From: Lachnospiraceae bacterium
Lineage (GTDB): Bacteria > Bacillota > Clostridia > Lachnospirales > Lachnospiraceae
DNA: 64,000 nucleotides
NCBI GenBank assembly: GCA_900752065.1
Contig: CAADTT010000026.1
Coordinates: forward strand, 1 to 64,000
Reading direction: 5' to 3'
The translations under genes were made by a program, and so were the position numbers. Under the pieces are notes generated by a model, which was given only the letters and a program-made list of their open reading frames with translations, did no database searches and was not told where the DNA came from. Positions 8,891 to 15,671 of this stretch are shown in pieces (positions within the stretch are counted from its first letter, which is position 1; each line of letters begins with the position of its first letter).

Positions 8891-10278
8891 TGGCTGACGT
8901 ATTAAAAAAGGTTCCTGTAAGAGAGCAGGCTCCGAAGGTGAGAGCAGCGAACTTTGAGGAAGTATGTTTAGGATATAATAAAGAGGAAGCTATGGAGGAG
9001 GCTGCACGCTGCATCAATTGCAAAAATGCTAAGTGTATGCAGGGATGTCCCGTATCCATTAATATTCCGGCATTCATTCATGAAGTAAAGGAAGGAAACT
9101 TCGAGGAAGCATATAAGATCATTTCCGAGTCCAGCGCCCTTCCGGCAATCTGCGGCCGTGTATGTCCGCAGGAGAGCCAGTGCGAAGGAAAATGTATCCG
9201 CGGCATCAAGGGCGAGCCGATCTCCATCGGTAAGCTGGAGCGTTTCGTGGCTGACTGGGCAAGAGAGAACGGCATCAAGCCAACAGCTCCGGCAGAGAAG
9301 AACGGCCACAAGGTAGCTGTGATCGGTTCCGGTCCTTCCGGACTGACCTGTGCGGGCGACCTGGCAAAACTGGGTTATGATGTGACGATCTTTGAGGCTC
9401 TGCATGAGGCCGGCGGCGTACTGGTATATGGTATTCCGGAGTTCCGTCTTCCGAAGAGCAAGGTCGTAGCTGCCGAGGTAGAGAATGTAAAGGCTCTCGG
9501 CGTTAAGATTGAGACAAACGTTATCATCGGCAAATCCACTACGATTGATGAGTTGATGGATGAAGAAGGTTTCGAGGCTGTATTTATCGGTTCCGGTGCC
9601 GGACTTCCGATGTTCATGGGTATTCCGGGTGAGAATGCAAACGGTGTATTCTCAGCGAATGAGTACCTGACAAGAAATAATCTGATGAAGGCTTTTGATG
9701 AAAATTATGATACCCCGATCGCAAGGGGCAAGAAGGTGGCAGTCGTGGGCGGCGGAAACGTGGCTATGGATGCTGCGAGAACAGCCCTTCGTCTGGGTGC
9801 AGAAGTACATATCGTATACCGCCGCAGTGAGGCAGAGCTTCCTGCACGAGTAGAAGAAGTACATCATGCGAAAGAAGAAGGCGTGATCTTTGACCTTCTG
9901 ACGAACCCTACAGAGATCCTTGTGGATGAGAATGATGCCGTCAAGGGAATGAGATGTATCCGCATGGAGTTGGGTGAGCCGGATGCTTCCGGAAGAAGAC
10001 GCCCGGTAGCAATCCCGGGTTCGGAGTTTGAACTGGAGCTGGATACCGTTATCATGTCCCTGGGTACTTCACCAAATCCGCTGATCTCCTCCACGACCAT
10101 CGGTCTGGATACCAACAGGAGAAAATGTATCATCGCAGATGAGACCACAGGACAGACCTCTAAAGCAGGAGTATTTGCCGGAGGAGATGCCGTGACAGGC
10201 GCGGCTACCGTTATTCTGGCTATGGGCGCCGGAAAAGCTGCTGCGAAAGGTATCCACGAGTTTTTGTCAAACAAATAA
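8890..10278 (+). CDS. nfnB: NfnB / GltA-type NADPH-dependent oxidoreductase large subunit
   Basis: A 462-residue flavoprotein of the glutamate synthase small-subunit-like family, often labelled 'gltA, NADPH-dependent glutamate synthase, homotetrameric'. The N-terminus holds two [4Fe-4S]-type cysteine clusters, CINCKNAKCMQGCPV (about 41-55) and CGRVCPQESQCEGKC (about 88-102). Two dinucleotide-binding folds follow, GSGPSGLTCAG (FAD, about 146) and GGGNVAMDAAR (NADPH, about 286), and a C-terminal FAD-binding segment AGGDAVTGAATVILAMGAG. The coupling to the PyrK-like gene upstream argues for the NfnAB complex rather than a free-standing glutamate synthase; no large GltB subunit is present here. 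Likely cytoplasmic. A short Dabb-domain gene follows 23 bp downstream and may share the transcript. Confidence 0.9.
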   Translation: MADVLKKVPVREQAPKVRAANFEEVCLGYNKEEAMEEAARCINCKNAKCMQGCPVSINIPAFIHEVKEGNFEEAYKIISESSALPAICGRVCPQESQCEGKCIRGIKGEPISIGKLERFVADWARENGIKPTAPAEKNGHKVAVIGSGPSGLTCAGDLAKLGYDVTIFEALHEAGGVLVYGIPEFRLPKSKVVAAEVENVKALGVKIETNVIIGKSTTIDELMDEEGFEAVFIGSGAGLPMFMGIPGENANGVFSANEYLTRNNLMKAFDENYDTPIARGKKVAVVGGGNVAMDAARTALRLGAEVHIVYRRSEAELPARVEEVHHAKEEGVIFDLLTNPTEILVDENDAVKGMRCIRMELGEPDASGRRRPVAIPGSEFELELDTVIMSLGTSPNPLISSTTIGLDTNRRKCIIADETTGQTSKAGVFAGGDAVTGAATVILAMGAGKAAAKGIHEFLSNK

Positions 10279-10301
10279 AATGGCTATGAGAGGATGCATG
10301 T

Positions 10302-10604
10302 ATGGTTAGACATATTGTAACATGGTGCTTTAAAGAAGAAATAGAGGATGCAAAAAAGCCGGAGCTGAAGGCAGCGATGGCTGAGAATCTGAGTGCATTG
10401 GTGGGCAAGGTTCCGGGACTGGTATCTGCGAAGTTTGTCACAGAGCTGCTGCCGTCCAGCACCCATGATATGGTGTTACTCACAGAGCATAACACGCCGG
10501 AGGATCTGAAGGTCTATGCTTCTCATCCGGAGCATGTGAAGGTGGCGGATACTTATGTCCGGCCATTCGTTTGCAACAGGGCAGCGATTGATTTTGAAGA
10601 GTAA
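10302..10604 (+). CDS. Dabb-family (stress-responsive A/B barrel) protein
   Basis: A 100-residue single-domain protein beginning MVRHIVTWCFKEEIEDAKK, with the conserved HDMVLLTEHNTPEDLKVYASHPEH region typical of Dabb (dimeric ferredoxin-like barrel) proteins. Members include plant stress proteins and bacterial cyclases or oxygenases, but bacterial stand-alone copies mostly have no assigned reaction. It sits immediately downstream of nfnB with a weak GAGAGGATG ribosome site, and a strong terminator follows, making it the likely last gene of that operon. No catalytic residues can be assigned. Confidence 0.88.
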   Translation: MVRHIVTWCFKEEIEDAKKPELKAAMAENLSALVGKVPGLVSAKFVTELLPSSTHDMVLLTEHNTPEDLKVYASHPEHVKVADTYVRPFVCNRAAIDFEE

Positions 10605-10678
10605 ACAGGCTTTTCGCTGACAGGTCGGCCGGACGGAGGCTGACAGAGCTCAAATTGCAGATTTTAAGAGTGATGACA

Positions 10679-10710
10679 GGGGATGGAGAGAACTCCATCC
10701 CCATTTTTTC
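10679..10710 (+). terminator. Rho-independent terminator after the Dabb gene
   Basis: GGGGATGGAG (10679-10688) pairs perfectly with CTCCATCCCC (10693-10702) around an AGAA tetraloop, followed by ATTTTTTC. Strong terminator separating the nfn operon from rlmH. Confidence 0.88.
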
Positions 10711-10741
10711 AAAAAAAGATGATGGAAACAAGAGGATTTTT

Positions 10742-11221
10742 ATGAAAATAACAGTATTAACCGTTGGAAAAATCAAAGAAAAATATCTTGTGCAGGGAAT
10801 TGCAGAATATAGCAAACGGCTCAGCCGTTACTGTAAGCTGGAAATCCTGGAGGTAGCGGATGAAAAAACGCCGGACAAAGCCAGTGAAGCGGTAGAAGTC
10901 CAGATCAGGGATACGGAAGGAAAACGCCTGCTGAAATACATTCGGGAGGATGATTACGTGGTCGCTCTGGCAATCCAGGGAAAGATGCTGGACTCTGTGG
11001 AACTGTCAAAGCTGGTAGAAAATCTGGGTATTCAGGGAAAAAGCAGCCTGGTATTTGTCATCGGCGGTTCCCTGGGACTCTCTGACGAAGTGCTGTCCAG
11101 GGCAGATTTCCTTCTCAGCTTTTCCAGGATGACATTTCCTCATCAGCTCATGCGGATGATTTTGCTGGAGCAGGTTTACCGGGGGTATCGGATCATGATG
11201 CATGAGCCATATCATAAGTAA
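10742..11221 (+). CDS. rlmH: 23S rRNA (pseudouridine1915-N3)-methyltransferase RlmH
   Basis: A 159-residue SPOUT methyltransferase that methylates pseudouridine 1915 in helix 69 of 23S rRNA on assembled ribosomes. MKITVLTVGKIKEKYLVQGI is the family N-terminus; FVIGGSLGLSDEVLSRAD (near residue 103) is part of the trefoil-knot SAM site; HQLMRMILLEQVYRGYRI is the conserved C-terminal helix used for dimerisation. Length equals that of well-known homologues. The start at 10742 was chosen because the conserved N-terminus begins there with AAGAGGA upstream, although the frame stays open further 5'. It is flanked by a terminator upstream, so it must use a short private promoter that I could not identify confidently. 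Confidence 0.96.
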   Translation: MKITVLTVGKIKEKYLVQGIAEYSKRLSRYCKLEILEVADEKTPDKASEAVEVQIRDTEGKRLLKYIREDDYVVALAIQGKMLDSVELSKLVENLGIQGKSSLVFVIGGSLGLSDEVLSRADFLLSFSRMTFPHQLMRMILLEQVYRGYRIMMHEPYHK

Positions 11222-11242
11222 GTGAAATTTTTATCATAAAGC

Positions 11243-11271
11243 TTGACAACGCAGGTCTATAGTTATAGAAT
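11243..11271 (+). promoter_or_regulatory. Promoter of the blaI/blaR1-like operon
   Basis: TTGACA (11243-11248), 17-bp spacer and TAGAAT (11266-11271). The -10 and spacer overlap the left operator half (11255-11270), the classic layout for repression by promoter occlusion. Confidence 0.72.
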
Positions 11272-11295
11272 AAAAATAAGTCTATAGCTATAGAC
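11255..11295. promoter_or_regulatory. Tandem BlaI-type operators
   Basis: GTCTATAGCTATAGAC (11280-11295) is a perfect 16-bp palindrome. GTCTATAGTTATAGAA (11255-11270) matches it at 14 of 16 positions. Centres are 25 bp apart. One covers the -10 box, the other the start-site region. BlaI/MecI repressors bind such paired dyads in their own promoters, so autoregulation by the following gene is a sound inference. Confidence 0.75.
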
Positions 11296-11341
11296 CTGTG
11301 TTTGTTTAGGATCACAGGCATGAAGAAAAGGAGGAACTGAC

Positions 11342-11707
11342 GTGGAATATTTGAAATTATGTGACAGCGATTACCGGTTTATGACAGTGGTATGGAAGTA
11401 TGCCCCGGTGAAGTCCGGGGAACTGGCGGCGCTTTGTTTTAAGGAGCTTGGCTGGAAGAAATCTACCACCTACACGACGATTAAAAAAATGTGTGAAAAG
11501 GGGTATATCAAAAATGAAAATGCCATCGTATCGGTATTGATTCCCAAAGAGCAGGTACAGTCCCGGGAGAGCGATTATTTCGTGGAGCGGACTTTCAGCG
11601 GCTCCCTGCCGCAGTTCCTTGCCGCATTCCTGGGGGGAAAGAAGCTGTCCAGACAGGAGGCAGAAGAGCTTCGCAGGATGATAGAAGAACATGAAGAGAA
11701 TGATTGA
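11342..11707 (+). CDS. BlaI/MecI-family transcriptional repressor
   Basis: A 121-residue winged-helix repressor. The HTH region includes TVVWKYAPVKSGELAALC and the recognition helix KKSTTYTTIKKMCEKGYI; the C-terminal helices (LPQFLAAFLGGKKLSRQEAEELRRMI) form the dimerisation part. This matches the BlaI/MecI/CopY family in length and order. The start codon is GTG with AAAGGAGG upstream. Tandem palindromic operators lie in its promoter, and the next gene is a BlaR1-type membrane peptidase, giving the standard sensor-repressor pair. No beta-lactamase or PBP2a gene lies next to it, so the controlled genes other than itself are unknown. The DNA-binding role is firm; the inducer is not known. Confidence 0.92.
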   Translation: MEYLKLCDSDYRFMTVVWKYAPVKSGELAALCFKELGWKKSTTYTTIKKMCEKGYIKNENAIVSVLIPKEQVQSRESDYFVERTFSGSLPQFLAAFLGGKKLSRQEAEELRRMIEEHEEND

Positions 11708-11730
11708 AAAATTTTTTCAAATGCAGGCAG

Positions 11731-11788
11731 GCTCCTGGTTCATTGCCTATGAAAGTAGAATGGAAGAAATGATTATGCAACCAGGAGC
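11731..11788. repeat. Inverted repeat in the blaI-blaR1 gap
   Basis: GCTCCTGGTT (11731-11740) is the exact reverse complement of AACCAGGAGC (11779-11788), separated by 38 nt. The structure would form in mRNA just before the ribosome site of the sensor gene. Confidence 0.5.
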
Positions 11789-11802
11789 AGTGCAAAGAAA
11801 GG

Positions 11803-13131
11803 ATGGCAGATATGCAGAATCTGTTTTTTATGAATTTGCAGATGGGGATAACGGCAGTTCCTGTGATTCTCGTCGTGTTTCTGGTAAGATGGGGGATCTG
11901 CCGGACGCCGAAGAAGTATTCTTATGCTTTATGGGCGGTGGTAGGGATGCGTCTGGTTTTCCCGTTTTCAGTGTCCTCTGTGTTTAGCCTGTTTAATCTG
12001 AATATCTTTCAGAGAGCAGGTATGGGGAAAAATATTATACAGCCTGTCATGGAAGATATGGCAGGATGGCAGGCGGCGGGAGCTGTGGAGAATGGACAAA
12101 AGCTGTCCGGTGCGGTGGGAAGTGTCGGTATTCCGCATATACAGCCGCAGGTAGACGCTGTATTTGCAGATAAGGTCTTATGGGTGGGGGCAGCCGTATG
12201 GCTCACGGGAATCCTGATCTGTCTCCTGTATTTTCTTGTCTGCTGGATACGGATAAAGAGGAGAGTGCGAAAAGCTGTCTGTTGGAAGGACAACATATGG
12301 GAGTGTGATGCGGTGGATTCTCCCTTTGTCATGGGTGTGTTCTGTCCGAAAATCTATATTCCCTTTCATCTGGAGGGGATGGAGAGGAAAATGCTTCTTT
12401 TGCATGAAATCTGCCATATCCGCAGACGGGATCATCTGGTAAAGCTTTTGGCATTTGGGCTGTTGGCCGTCTACTGGTATTATCCTTTTGTATGGGCGGC
12501 ATATTTTGCCATGATGAAGGATATGGAGATGAGCTGCGACGAGTGGGTGCTGAAACGGCTTGGAGAGGACCAGAAGAAAGAGTATAGCCGCCTTTTGCTG
12601 TCCTTCGCAGAAGGAGATCATGAAGGGACCGTGTCAGGAATTTTGGGCTTCGGTGAGAACATTACGAAAAGTCGTATTAAAAACATTTTGAACTTCCGGC
12701 ATTTGGGACGATGGAAGGCTGCGGCACTGGCGGTTCTGTGCATGGCTGTAGTTGTTTTTCTGGCAACAAATGGGGTGGAGAAAAAGGCTTATGATTCTTA
12801 TGTCCTTCAGGCTTCCGTATCTGAGGAGGAGGAAATGTTTCTTCCTGGTCTGGGGTTAGACAGGGAAGAGGAAACCTTTTCTTTCGGCTTTGATCTTCTG
12901 TCCTCCTATCTTTCCTGCGGAACGTATGAGATCAAAGACGATGTCCTGACGGCCGTGACGGATGATGGAATGTACCATTACCGTTTTAAAGTGATCGACG
13001 AAAACACGTTGGAATTTATGCAGGAAGGCTCCTCTGAGGTGAAACTGATCAATGAGGATATGGGGATTGCGGTGAAGGACGGGGCAATATTCAAAAAAAG
13101 GGATACCATTCAGCCAGCCGAAAAATTCTGA
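11803..13131 (+). CDS. BlaR1/MecR1-type M56 metallopeptidase with unusual sensor domain
   Basis: A 442-residue (or 439 if translation starts at 11812, which has better spacing from AAAGAAAGG) membrane protein. The N-terminal half has four hydrophobic helices, and the M56 zinc-protease site HEICHIRRRDH (His at about 200 and 204) with the downstream MEMSCDEWVL that supplies the third ligand region. In BlaR1 this domain cleaves the BlaI repressor after signal binding. After a last transmembrane helix (about 305-325, AALAVLCMAVVVFLA) there is only about 115 residues of extracytoplasmic sequence with no penicillin-binding SxxK/SxN/KTG set. So it is not a beta-lactam sensor of the classical kind. 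It follows the BlaI-like gene and precedes the ddh promoter. Confidence 0.88.
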   Translation: MADMQNLFFMNLQMGITAVPVILVVFLVRWGICRTPKKYSYALWAVVGMRLVFPFSVSSVFSLFNLNIFQRAGMGKNIIQPVMEDMAGWQAAGAVENGQKLSGAVGSVGIPHIQPQVDAVFADKVLWVGAAVWLTGILICLLYFLVCWIRIKRRVRKAVCWKDNIWECDAVDSPFVMGVFCPKIYIPFHLEGMERKMLLLHEICHIRRRDHLVKLLAFGLLAVYWYYPFVWAAYFAMMKDMEMSCDEWVLKRLGEDQKKEYSRLLLSFAEGDHEGTVSGILGFGENITKSRIKNILNFRHLGRWKAAALAVLCMAVVVFLATNGVEKKAYDSYVLQASVSEEEEMFLPGLGLDREEETFSFGFDLLSSYLSCGTYEIKDDVLTAVTDDGMYHYRFKVIDENTLEFMQEGSSEVKLINEDMGIAVKDGAIFKKRDTIQPAEKF

Positions 13132-13159
13132 GAGGATGTAAATTTTCGCAAGGAGGAGA

Positions 13160-13188
13160 TTGCAAAATTCTATCCGCACGCTTATAAT
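13160..13188 (+). promoter_or_regulatory. Sigma-A-type promoter for ddh
   Basis: TTGCAA (13160-13165), 17-bp spacer, TATAAT (13183-13188), 35 bp before the ddh start. No BlaI-like CTATAG dyad is visible here. Confidence 0.65.
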
Positions 13189-13222
13189 GGACTGGAAATT
13201 GAAAATAAGGAGACATGAGAAT

Positions 13223-14209
13223 ATGAGTATCAGAATAGGAATTTTAGGTTACGGAAATCTGGGACGGGGCGTGGAGTGCGCCATCCGTCAGAATGAGGAT
13301 ATGGAGCTGGCGGCAGTTTTTACAAGGAGAGATCCGAAGGATGTACAGATTCTGACCGGGACGGCAGCCGTATGCAGGGTGGCAGATGTGGCAGATTGGA
13401 AAGATAAGATCGATGTCATGATCCTCTGCGGCGGCAGCGCTACGGATCTGCCGAAGCAGTCGCCGGAATATGCGAAGCTTTTCAATATTGTAGACAGCTT
13501 TGATACCCATGCCAGGATCCCGGAGCATTTTGCGGCTGTGGATGCGGCGGCGAAGGAGGGTGGAAATATCGGCATCATCTCTGTCGGCTGGGATCCGGGT
13601 ATGTTCTCTTTAAACAGGATGTATGCAAATGCCATTCTGCCGGAAGGAAAGGATTATACTTTCTGGGGCAAGGGTGTCAGCCAGGGCCATTCAGATGCGA
13701 TCCGCCGGATCGAGGGTGTAAAGGATGGAAAGCAGTATACGATTCCGGTGGAGACAGCGCTGGAAGCAGTCAGGAGCGGGAAAAATCCGGAGCTTACCAC
13801 GAGAGAAAAACATACGAGAGAGTGTTTTGTCGTGTTGGAAGAAGGCGCAGATGCGGCAAGGGTGGAAGAGGAGATCAAGACCATGCCGAATTATTTTTCA
13901 GACTATGATACTACCGTACATTTTATCAGCGAGGAAGAGCTGAAGAAAAATCACAGTGGAATCCCTCACGGGGGCTTCGTACTGCGCAGCGGTGTGACTG
14001 GATGGGAGAAGGAACATACACATCTGATCGAGTACAGCCTGAAGCTGGATTCCAATCCGGAGTTTACTTCTTCCGTGATCGTGGCTTATGCGAGAGCGGC
14101 ATACCGTCTGGCGCAGGAAGGACAGAGCGGATGCAAAACCGTATTTGATATCGCACCGGCATATCTGAGTGCAAAGAGCGGGGAAGAATTGAGAGCTTCT
14201 ATGTTATAG
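13223..14209 (+). CDS. ddh: Meso-diaminopimelate D-dehydrogenase
   Basis: A 328-residue NADP-dependent enzyme that makes meso-diaminopimelate directly from tetrahydrodipicolinate, ammonia and NADPH, bypassing the succinylase/acetylase branches of lysine and peptidoglycan precursor synthesis. The Rossmann motif is IRIGILGYGNLGRGVE at the N-terminus. The NADPH phosphate-binding FTRRDP, the catalytic-domain WDPGMFSLNRMYANAILPEG segment, the substrate-contact GKGVSQGHSDAIRR, and a C-terminal TSSVIVAYARAAYR helix all match the family. Start at MSIRIG is preceded by ATAAGGAGACATGAGAAT; an upstream in-frame ATG at 13160 falls inside the promoter and was rejected. Length is normal. A cytoplasmic enzyme. 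It follows the BlaR1-like gene but has its own promoter. Confidence 0.94.
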   Translation: MSIRIGILGYGNLGRGVECAIRQNEDMELAAVFTRRDPKDVQILTGTAAVCRVADVADWKDKIDVMILCGGSATDLPKQSPEYAKLFNIVDSFDTHARIPEHFAAVDAAAKEGGNIGIISVGWDPGMFSLNRMYANAILPEGKDYTFWGKGVSQGHSDAIRRIEGVKDGKQYTIPVETALEAVRSGKNPELTTREKHTRECFVVLEEGADAARVEEEIKTMPNYFSDYDTTVHFISEEELKKNHSGIPHGGFVLRSGVTGWEKEHTHLIEYSLKLDSNPEFTSSVIVAYARAAYRLAQEGQSGCKTVFDIAPAYLSAKSGEELRASML

Positions 14210-14293
14210 GAGGATACAGGCTACAGGCATTAAAATACGAAAGCAGCGTTTTTCACACGGGGTATCCGTGTATCATGCAGCAGGGAGGATACG

Positions 14294-14965
14294 ATGAAAC
14301 GACAGGTAAGTCTGGAAGAAATATCAGATGGAAAGCTTTATGGATCGAATGATATGGTGAAGGCGGACTGCCATGACTGTAAAGGATGTTCCGCCTGCTG
14401 CCGCGGGATGGGCAGTTCGATCATCCTGGATCCGCTTGATGTACACAGGTTGATGATACATCTGGGGAAAGACTTTGACGAACTTTTGGAAGAAGCTCTG
14501 GAATTAAAGATGGTAGACGGAGCGGTTCTGCCTAATCTGCGGATGACGGGAGAATCGGAAGCCTGTGTATTCCTGAACGGGGAAGGGAGATGCAGGATCC
14601 ATCCGTTCCGTCCCGGAATCTGCCGCCTATTTCCGTTGGGAAGATATTATGAGGAGCAGGGATTCCGGTATTTTCTACAGGTTCATGAGTGTCCGAAGCC
14701 GGATAAAAGCAAGGTAAAGGTAAAAAAATGGATCGACACGCCGAACCTGAAACAGTATGAGAAATTTGTGACAGACTGGCATTATTTCCTGGAGGATGCG
14801 GGAAAGCTGGTGCTGGAAAGTCAGGAGACGGACAGTCCCAGAAACCTGAATCTGTATATTCTTCAGAACTTTTACAGGAAGCCTTACGATGAGGGCGGAG
14901 ATTTTTATGAGCTGTTTGGAGAAAGGCTGCGGGAGGCAAAGGCACTTCTGTCGGATATTTCCTGA
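14294..14965 (+). CDS. YkgJ-family cysteine-cluster protein
   Basis: A 223-residue cytoplasmic protein with the CxxCxxCC-type cluster near its N-terminus (CHDCKGCSACCRGMG, about residues 24-38) and a second set in CRIHPFRPGICRLFPLG plus a later HECPKP cysteine. This pattern defines the YkgJ/CxxCxxCC (PF03692) family, thought to bind zinc or an Fe-S centre; no reaction is established. A GGGAGG ribosome site precedes the start. The next gene, another cysteine-rich metal-binding family, starts 27 bp downstream, so the two are likely co-transcribed. Family assignment is strong, function unknown. Confidence 0.88.
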   Translation: MKRQVSLEEISDGKLYGSNDMVKADCHDCKGCSACCRGMGSSIILDPLDVHRLMIHLGKDFDELLEEALELKMVDGAVLPNLRMTGESEACVFLNGEGRCRIHPFRPGICRLFPLGRYYEEQGFRYFLQVHECPKPDKSKVKVKKWIDTPNLKQYEKFVTDWHYFLEDAGKLVLESQETDSPRNLNLYILQNFYRKPYDEGGDFYELFGERLREAKALLSDIS

Positions 14966-14992
14966 AGAATATCTGCAAAGGATGAGAGCAAT

Positions 14993-15565
14993 ATGAAATT
15001 TTTTGAAAAGATCCGCACAAAAATCGAACAGATTCTTGCGGAGTATCCTATTTTTCAATATGGATTTCTGGATATAAGCGAAATTGAGTTTAAAGAAGAG
15101 GTGCGTCACATCTGTAAGCAGGAGTGTGAGCGTTACAATACCTCCTGGTCCTGCCCTCCGGCTGTGGGAACCGTAAAGGAATGCCGGGAGCGGTGTGAAA
15201 ACTATGAGAAAGCGCTGCTCTTTACCACGCTGGCGGAGGTGTCCGATATTTCCAATATGAAAGAGACGCTGGCAACCAGACGGGAGCATGAGGAGATCGT
15301 TCACGGTATCTGCCGGGAGCTGGATGCCGCCGGACTGGAACGGCTGGCTTTGTCTTCAGACTCCTGCGCTATCTGTGAAAGCTGCTCCTGGCCGGAGGTG
15401 CCCTGCCGGCATCCCGATGAGATGATGCCCTGCATTGAAAGCTATGGGATTCTCGTCACTTCAGCAGCAGAAAAACTCTCTATGGATTTTTTCTATGACA
15501 GCCGGACTGTAGTATGGTATGGTATGATTTTTCTTCGGGCATCAGGGCATGCGGAGGCCCGGTAG
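14993..15565 (+). CDS. DUF2284 putative metal-binding protein
   Basis: A 190-residue protein with CKQECERYNTSWSCPP and GTVKECRERCENYEKALL near the middle and CAICESCSWPEVPCRHP toward the C-terminus. This arrangement of cysteines, with the aromatic WSCPP segment, is typical of DUF2284 proteins, which are presumed to bind an iron-sulfur cluster or zinc. No transmembrane segment or signal peptide is seen. It follows the YkgJ-like gene closely and ends at a long bidirectional hairpin that also serves the convergent activase gene. Function unknown; pairing with another cysteine-cluster protein suggests a shared redox or metal role, but that is only inference from position. Confidence 0.88.
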   Translation: MKFFEKIRTKIEQILAEYPIFQYGFLDISEIEFKEEVRHICKQECERYNTSWSCPPAVGTVKECRERCENYEKALLFTTLAEVSDISNMKETLATRREHEEIVHGICRELDAAGLERLALSSDSCAICESCSWPEVPCRHPDEMMPCIESYGILVTSAAEKLSMDFFYDSRTVVWYGMIFLRASGHAEAR

Positions 15566-15591
15566 AAACAGAATTATATATTATGTGAAAT

Positions 15592-15650
15592 ATGCAGCAG
15601 CAATCAGGGAAGTGATGATTTCCCAATTGCTGCTGCATGTTTGTTTTCAC
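15592..15650. terminator. Bidirectional terminator between DUF2284 gene and activase
   Basis: ATGCAGCAGCAA (15592-15603) pairs with TTGCTGCTGCAT (15628-15639), with an inner GGGA/TCCC stem. TGTTTGTTTTC follows on the + strand and AT-rich sequence precedes for the - strand. It separates convergent genes. Confidence 0.75.
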
Positions 15651-15671
15651 AGGAAAAATCCAATTTGATGT

